A DNA stretch of 64,000 bases, taken from the NCBI GenBank assembly GCA_907164885.2, contig OU015496.1, forward strand, positions 138,557,034 to 138,621,033, given 5' to 3'. Numbering within the stretch: position 1 is the stretch's first letter; the number at the start of each line of letters is the position of its first letter. The stretch comes from Dolomedes plantarius. Lineage: Eukaryota > Arthropoda > Arachnida > Araneae > Dolomedidae. The position numbers and the translations under genes are program-made. Shown piece after piece: positions 59,716-64,000 of the stretch. The notes under the pieces were generated by a model, which was not told the DNA's origin, made no database searches, and saw only the letters and a program-made list of their open reading frames with translations.

Positions 59716-61032
59716 TTAGGTTTTTGGGGTTCGCTGTCGAAGAAAATATCTAGTTTGAATAAAAGGCGTTTTTGACTGATGGGTTGCCCCCCGAAGATTT
59801 GATGGCTGTGAGACCGTCTGCTCATTGTCCTGATTCTCTTTTGGCGGAACATTAGCGACCTGTTCCTGTGTCAACTGCGCTCCCCGCGACTGTTGGCAAG
59901 GTTCGAAATCTTCGTCATAGGGGAAAAAATTCTCTTCCTCATTTTGGGGGGTCATTTCCGAGAACGGGGAAAATGTATCCTGCGGGTCCTCGCGAATGTT
60001 ACCGGTTATCGTGTCCTTTGGACGCAAGTGCTCTCGTCGCTCAGGCAATTCGTATATTCGATTGATATTACAATTTATTTCCGTAGCGTATGGGTCCGCG
60101 ATTAGCCGTAATTTGTAAGTGTGGGGCGTAAGGCGATTCGTAATTCTATAAGGTCCCCTGAAGGTTTTCTTACCGATAGCCGATTGATGGTTACGCACAA
60201 AGACTTTTTGCCCGATAATTAGGGTTCGGGGTTTCGCTTTGAGCAATTGTCTTTCTTCTTGCTTTTCCTGTGCGGTTGTCATATTTCTCAGCGCGTTTTC
60301 ATATGCCTTTGTCACAGCTCTAATTTTTTCTGCTGCGTAATCACCGAATAAAGGCAGTGGATCGATATTTAAATTGTCCGTGTCTAGAAATAAAGGAAGA
60401 TCTCTTCCAAAAAAGAGAAAATTTGGCGTCTCCTTTGTTGCGGAATGCTGAGTGGCATTATAAATACATTTGTGCATGATCATCGCCTCTTTAACAATAT
60501 CAATAATACAATTCCATAAAAATCTCCTAGCTTTAGGATCCATTCCTGTTGTTGGTTCATCCAAAAATACAACTGATGGATTTCCAATAAGTGCAATTGC
60601 AGTAGACAATTTCCATTTATTACCGCCAGAATAAGTTCCAGCACATCTATGGCCATGAGCTAACAGACCCAGTTTTCGAATACCCCATACTGCAACCTTG
60701 CGCACATGCTTTTCAGGGATTCCTCTTAGACGAGCATAAAATTCTAAATGCTCATAACCAGTTAAATGAGAATCTAAGGCATCAAACTGTGGACAATATC
60801 CAATACTTTGACGAGCAGCATCAATATCTGTTTTGATGCTATGACCAGCAATGAAAGCATTTCCAGATGTAATAGGAGTGTTCCCAGTCAACATTTTAAA
60901 GGTTGTTGTTTTACCAGCTCCATTCATTCCAAGTAAGCCAAAACACTCCCCAGGTTGGACAGCAATACAAAGCTGATTGACTGCAGGGTACTGTCCTGGT
61001 TTATATACCTTTGTTAGACTCTCCATTCTCAA
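59716..61032 (-). CDS. Chimeric ORF: ABCA-type ATPase domain fused to Ty3/gypsy integrase C-terminus (438 codons)
   Basis: Residues 1-182 are a nucleotide-binding domain of an ABCA-subfamily lipid transporter. Walker A is at 35-43 (GMNGAGKTT), the Q-loop at 79-84 (YCPQFD), the ABC signature at 134-138 (YSGGN), Walker B at 156-160 (FLDEP) and the D-loop TTGMDP at 161-166. The domain is cut after IIDIVKE, just before the switch histidine, so it lacks the H-loop. From ~183 the protein is integrase: [11 protein letters not shown] (191-201), GRD (209-211), then a GPY motif (293-295) in [10 protein letters not shown] and a charged tail. No stop interrupts the junction. The first codon of the open frame is TTG; the first ATG (residue 3) is at 61026. 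A splice-acceptor-like 'cgagggcag' precedes the ABCA part, so this may be a genomic ABCA exon rather than a full gene start. Not expected to transport or integrate by itself. Confidence 0.82.
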   Translation of the reverse strand: MRMESLTKVYKPGQYPAVNQLCIAVQPGECFGLLGMNGAGKTTTFKMLTGNTPITSGNAFIAGHSIKTDIDAARQSIGYCPQFDALDSHLTGYEHLEFYARLRGIPEKHVRKVAVWGIRKLGLLAHGHRCAGTYSGGNKWKLSTAIALIGNPSVVFLDEPTTGMDPKARRFLWNCIIDIVKEAMIMHKCIYNATQHSATKETPNFLFFGRDLPLFLDTDNLNIDPLPLFGDYAAEKIRAVTKAYENALRNMTTAQEKQEERQLLKAKPRTLIIGQKVFVRNHQSAIGKKTFRGPYRITNRLTPHTYKLRLIADPYATEINCNINRIYELPERREHLRPKDTITGNIREDPQDTFSPFSEMTPQNEEENFFPYDEDFEPCQQSRGAQLTQEQVANVPPKENQDNEQTVSQPSNLRGATHQSKTPFIQTRYFLRQRTPKT

Positions 61033-61033
61033 T

Positions 61034-61270
61034 GCATCCTGCCCTCGAATAAAAAACTCGAAGAGGCAATAAATTTACGTGAATAACTAACCTGGGGAGG
61101 GGTTATAATGAAGAATGTAGGAGCCCCGAGTGTGGGACAAAAACGACGTTCGGAGAGAGAGCGAGGGAGCGATTGGAGGTAGCGAGCTGCGAAGAGAGCC
61201 TGGGAAGAAAAGACGCCCCCGTAAAAATGGCGAGATGTCCGTCTTCAACCGCCAGCGCCGAATCCTGTTG
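61034..61270 (+). repeat. Inverted repeat arm, partner of 58061-58297
   Basis: 237 bp directly upstream of the ATG of the unknown ORF; higher GC, with 'ggagagagagcgagggagcg' and 'aaatggcgagatg'. Its position suggests a promoter/5' untranslated region, possibly bidirectional, that was duplicated in inverted orientation. It abuts the start of the ABCA exon on its left. Confidence 0.88.
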
Positions 61271-61280
61271 GAAGAACAAA

Positions 61281-62612
61281 ATGGCTATAACGTTGGAAGG
61301 AGTTCAAAATGTCCAAATTGTGGATCCTTCACAACAAACTTGTCCGAGCAGTAATCATTATTTTGAGAATAGTGAAAGTCGGGGTATTTTTGTGACTTAT
61401 AATGAAAGTGAGTCTAGCTGGAATAATGTGGTAATTCCAGTACAAATTTCTGAAAATAGTGCCGATACTAATGCTAGTGGTTTAGAAAATAAATCATCTG
61501 ATACTTCTACTAATGATATACCTGATATTTTAGATGATATTCACACATCTGTTAATGAAGGAAACTTAGTAGATGACGAAGTATGTGTTACGGAATTTAG
61601 TGAATACATATTAGTTGACGACAATAAAAATTCTTTAAACGATATTAGGAACTCGCTAGGTAATGATGATATTATTTCAAGTTCCCAACCGAATGGGGAT
61701 TGTGTAGGCCAGGTTGATAATATGGTTTTAAATAAAGTACATGAAAACCAGACTGAGAATCAGGATGAAAAGTTGACACAGAGTTATACTGTAAGTAGTT
61801 TAGCTGATGCTTCGGAAGTTATAGACGTAGTTTGCATTAAAACTCACCAGTACGAAAAGCTTAATCTTCCTAAAACTGAAGCAGTGTTAAAGAATTTAAA
61901 TGATAGCGATTCTGAAGAAGGACGTTTTAAAGAGACTTTTTCGTCAAAAGAGGATAAAACTAAAGTTAAGGGGAATAAAAAACGTGTAAAAGCGCCTTCA
62001 GGTTCCAGCATTAAAACTGCTAATACTGAAGTAATTAAGGCGGTAAACAAGAAGTCGTATAAGCACATATACGAAAAACAGAGTCAGGTTGTTGAAAAAT
62101 ATGAAACAAGCGGTGAACTAAATTGTAAACGCATCATAAATGGCGAGATAAAGCCAGTAACTGAACACATAGGTGCGGCGTATAAGTTTGAAAAAATAGA
62201 ATCTGCATTAAAATCTAATACCGATACAAGCAAAAGTACGAAGAAAAGTAAAGTGTGTACTGCAAAACCTCCATCAAAGGATGAACGTGGCACACATAAG
62301 GTACACAAGGTTATCAAAAGGAGGAATTGCAGTTTTAAAGCTCCTTTGCATAAGTACAGGAAACGCAAGATATCAGCCGCCCAGCAAGGTTGGCCTCCTC
62401 CCAAGAGACCTCCTGTCCATCATCAAGACGGACCAGCGCCTCAGGACCAACGACCTGCTGCACGAAGGAGGCCCACATGGTCAACGAATCCCTTTACTAG
62501 GACTGCGACCATCAAGAGAGGTTCCACGGAATGGACAGACTGGTGCAGGGAAGTTGCCGCTTTCATGAACAAGTCTTGTATCAATTCTCTTTTTCTAACT
62601 CCCACCCTTTAA
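61281..62612 (+). CDS. Unknown protein, acidic then lysine-rich (443 aa), intronless
   Basis: The ATG at 61281 (MAITLEGVQNVQIVDPSQQ) is chosen because the same start is duplicated at 58481 and the sequence before it looks untranslated; an in-frame ATG at 61173 adds 36 residues. Residues ~20-200 are rich in Asp, Glu, Asn and Ser with no hydrophobic segments. 200-390 are Lys/Ser-rich with clusters such as KVKGNKKRVKAPSG and YRKRKI, suggestive of a nuclear protein. The C-terminus becomes Pro/Arg-rich and may be out of the original frame: another phase over 62359-62568 reads RDLLSIIKTDQRLRTNDLLH. The stop at 62610-62612 overlaps a poly(A) signal ('taataaaac'). I do not recognise the family. It could be a captured host gene or an accessory gene of the LTR element. 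Confidence 0.6.
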   Translation: MAITLEGVQNVQIVDPSQQTCPSSNHYFENSESRGIFVTYNESESSWNNVVIPVQISENSADTNASGLENKSSDTSTNDIPDILDDIHTSVNEGNLVDDEVCVTEFSEYILVDDNKNSLNDIRNSLGNDDIISSSQPNGDCVGQVDNMVLNKVHENQTENQDEKLTQSYTVSSLADASEVIDVVCIKTHQYEKLNLPKTEAVLKNLNDSDSEEGRFKETFSSKEDKTKVKGNKKRVKAPSGSSIKTANTEVIKAVNKKSYKHIYEKQSQVVEKYETSGELNCKRIINGEIKPVTEHIGAAYKFEKIESALKSNTDTSKSTKKSKVCTAKPPSKDERGTHKVHKVIKRRNCSFKAPLHKYRKRKISAAQQGWPPPKRPPVHHQDGPAPQDQRPAARRRPTWSTNPFTRTATIKRGSTEWTDWCREVAAFMNKSCINSLFLTPTL

Positions 62613-63129
62613 TAAAACTGAACCAAATTGGTTTGAAGTTCCCCATTGTATATACTGTGTAAACATTTTGAGGGGAAGGGGTGAGGCACTGAAAAAAAAC
62701 GGCATACTGTTTTTTTATAAATTTTTGAAGGGGACATGTAGTGAAAAAAAATACATACTAACTACAGATAACAACTAACTAACATACTAACTTCACAAAA
62801 CATAACACATGTGCATTATGAATTGGGGAAGAGCAGCTACAAACAGTCAAGAAATGTCATGCTGTGCAATTGTGTTGACACTTTTAATTAAAATAGATCT
62901 TCTAGAGTGCAGTTGGCAAGGCCAGTATCCGCAACTCTGCAAATCCACTGTTTGATGGTGTCACCTGGACCCTTCGGGGTTAGTTTTGTAAAATGGTAGT
63001 GGCGTTTTCCCCCACACAACGTGTGGAAGGTTTTTTGGCTTTGCCACCCATTATGTAAAAAGTCAGACCAGCACGCGTTTTCAATTAGTTAACTGAAGCC
63101 GTTCAGACCTCAGTTACCTAATTTTTTTT
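62613..63129 (+). other. 3' region of the composite locus
   Basis: Starts with 'aataaaactgaacc' (poly(A) signal). AT-rich text to 62880 is followed by less AT-rich sequence to 63110 with no ORF, ending at a T-run and the polypurine tract. Confidence 0.5.
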
Positions 63130-63130
63130 T

Positions 63131-63143
63131 CAAGGGAGGCCAG
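63131..63143 (+). promoter_or_regulatory. Polypurine tract before the right LTR
   Basis: 'caagggaggccag' lies immediately before the LTR start 'tgtaagg', where plus-strand priming is expected. Confidence 0.62.
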
Positions 63144-63590
63144 TGTAAGGTATACACAAGATTCGATTCGCAAGAATCGAACTTTTGAGTGAATGAATTA
63201 AAGAAGCTGCTTGAGACATGCTAATTTCGGCATACGCGCTTAGTATAAATACCATGCTGCGTCATTAATGAAAAAGGTTGTTAGGGTTAAAAGAAGGTTG
63301 TTAAGGTTGATAGATAAGCGAGAGGGAGCTACGAGGGTATGCAGCTCCAGTACTATCCGGTGCTAGTGCTTAGGGGCCCAAATTTTACGTGGCAGAATTG
63401 CTGGTTGACTCTCTGCTGTTTTGTGAGTATTGAAATGTGTATTTCTATTGAATGTTAATATATATATTCCGTACAAGTAGTAAGTATGCTTAATGCTGTA
63501 AAAGCAAATTCTATATGTGCAACGAATTCAATAAACATTGTTTCATGTATAAATTGTGTTTGTATCAAATTCATTTAGAGTGCCACTTCA
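63144..63590 (+). repeat. 3' LTR of the 56-63 kb locus
   Basis: Starts 'tgtaaggtatacacaag'. Nearly identical to 56291-56737 and to the inverted solo LTR at 15849-16300. Followed by 'aattatatacacctaaatct', which matches the flank of that solo LTR for about 50 bases. Confidence 0.9.
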
Positions 63591-64000
63591 AATTATATAC
63601 ACCTAAATCTGGGTAAAGTGAGCTATTTTCTATAGCTTTAAGAACACAAACATCACTGGAAATTATATATCTCCACTCATTCTCAACATCAGCAACAGAA
63701 TTATTACTTTCTTGCAATTTTGAAGCACTTCGCACTCAATTTTCGACATGTTTATCATCTGGTCAGAGCTCTCCTCCATGCAGAGGTCATCACTTTTTTT
63801 CGAAATAATCAAAATAATTATCATCACTCTAAACTGTGGATCGAACTCTTCCTTAAAACAGGTTCAAAGCGTCATCTTTATTTACTGGTCTATTGCTTCC
63901 TGCTGAAAAATTATGGTCTAGATTACAGTATAAATTAAATGAAAAATACAGTTTTTTAATCCATTTGTTCAAATAACTCACTGCTAAGAATATATGTTTA
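63591..64000. other. Right edge, nothing recognised beyond the shared LTR flank
   Basis: The first ~50 bases match the sequence next to the LTR at 15849. The 72-codon plus frame at 63720-63938 has no domain. Confidence 0.45.

Larger units (their letters stand above)
56291..63590 (+). mobile_element. LTR-bounded composite locus carrying gag and host-like sequences
   Basis: Two LTRs in direct orientation enclose ~6.4 kb. Contents left to right: primer-binding site, gag, a minus-strand LTR, inverted repeat arm, duplicated exon piece, minus-strand ABCA-integrase ORF, second inverted arm, plus-strand unknown ORF with a poly(A) signal, and a polypurine tract. Expected pol genes are absent on the plus strand. 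The outer 4-mers ('gctt' at left, 'actt' at right) agree at three of four bases. It may be one captured composite or the result of nested insertions and rearrangement. Confidence 0.6.

Overview
The window is animal nuclear DNA: AT-rich, gene-poor and dominated by mobile-element remains. It has long (TA)n microsatellites, tRNA-headed SINEs with clear target-site duplications, Tc1/mariner, pogo, hAT and TTAA-flanked DNA transposons, and several LTR retroelements. There are no bacterial operons, rRNA genes or standalone tRNA genes. The look of the Tc1 proteins and gag polyproteins suggests an arthropod, perhaps a spider, but that is inference. No complete, confidently identified host gene is present.

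Layout. 0-2.3 kb: degenerate tandem repeats broken by a hAT MITE and a SINE. 2.8-10 kb: a 52-bp tandem repeat, a hAT remnant, a possible solo LTR and a TTAA-flanked TIR element. 10.15-14.14 kb: a decayed Tc1 element, then a second decayed Tc1 carrying inside it a young Tc1 with an intact 341-aa transposase. 15.8-16.3 kb: solo LTR. 17.0-19.25 kb: unusual pyrimidine-rich tract. 19.5-21.0 kb: second copy of the young Tc1, broken by a 41-bp duplication and a 1-base loss. 23.6-24.65 kb: two SINEs. 27.65-27.96 kb: self-complementary microsatellite. 32.9-33.8 kb: tandem repeats with G-runs. 36-39.4 kb: a tandem duplication holding two decayed copies of an unrecognised gene, split by a pogo/Tigger remnant. 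39.65-45.2 kb: a structurally complete LTR element with gag and protease but no reverse transcriptase or integrase. 45.2-47.2 kb: a foldback element, a pogo-type MITE and a Tc1 pseudogene. 48-54.4 kb: SINEs, one split by a solo LTR, and a possible signal-peptide exon. 55.0-55.97 kb: a four-unit 170-bp array inside 30-bp direct repeats.

The most notable locus is 56.3-63.6 kb. Two near-identical ~447-bp LTRs, the left followed by a primer-binding site and the right preceded by a purine tract, bound a gag gene but no recognisable pol. Between them lie a minus-strand LTR, an open 438-codon minus-strand frame joining an ABCA-type ATP-binding cassette to the C-terminal part of a Ty3/gypsy-type integrase, and a plus-strand ORF of at least 443 codons of unknown function. 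A 237-bp sequence appears on both sides of the ABCA-integrase segment in inverted orientation, and the first ~70 bp of the unknown ORF region is also present as a direct duplicate. This looks like capture and rearrangement of host gene pieces by LTR retroelements, and it is the best candidate here for something undescribed. All statements rest on reading the sequence; no database search was possible.
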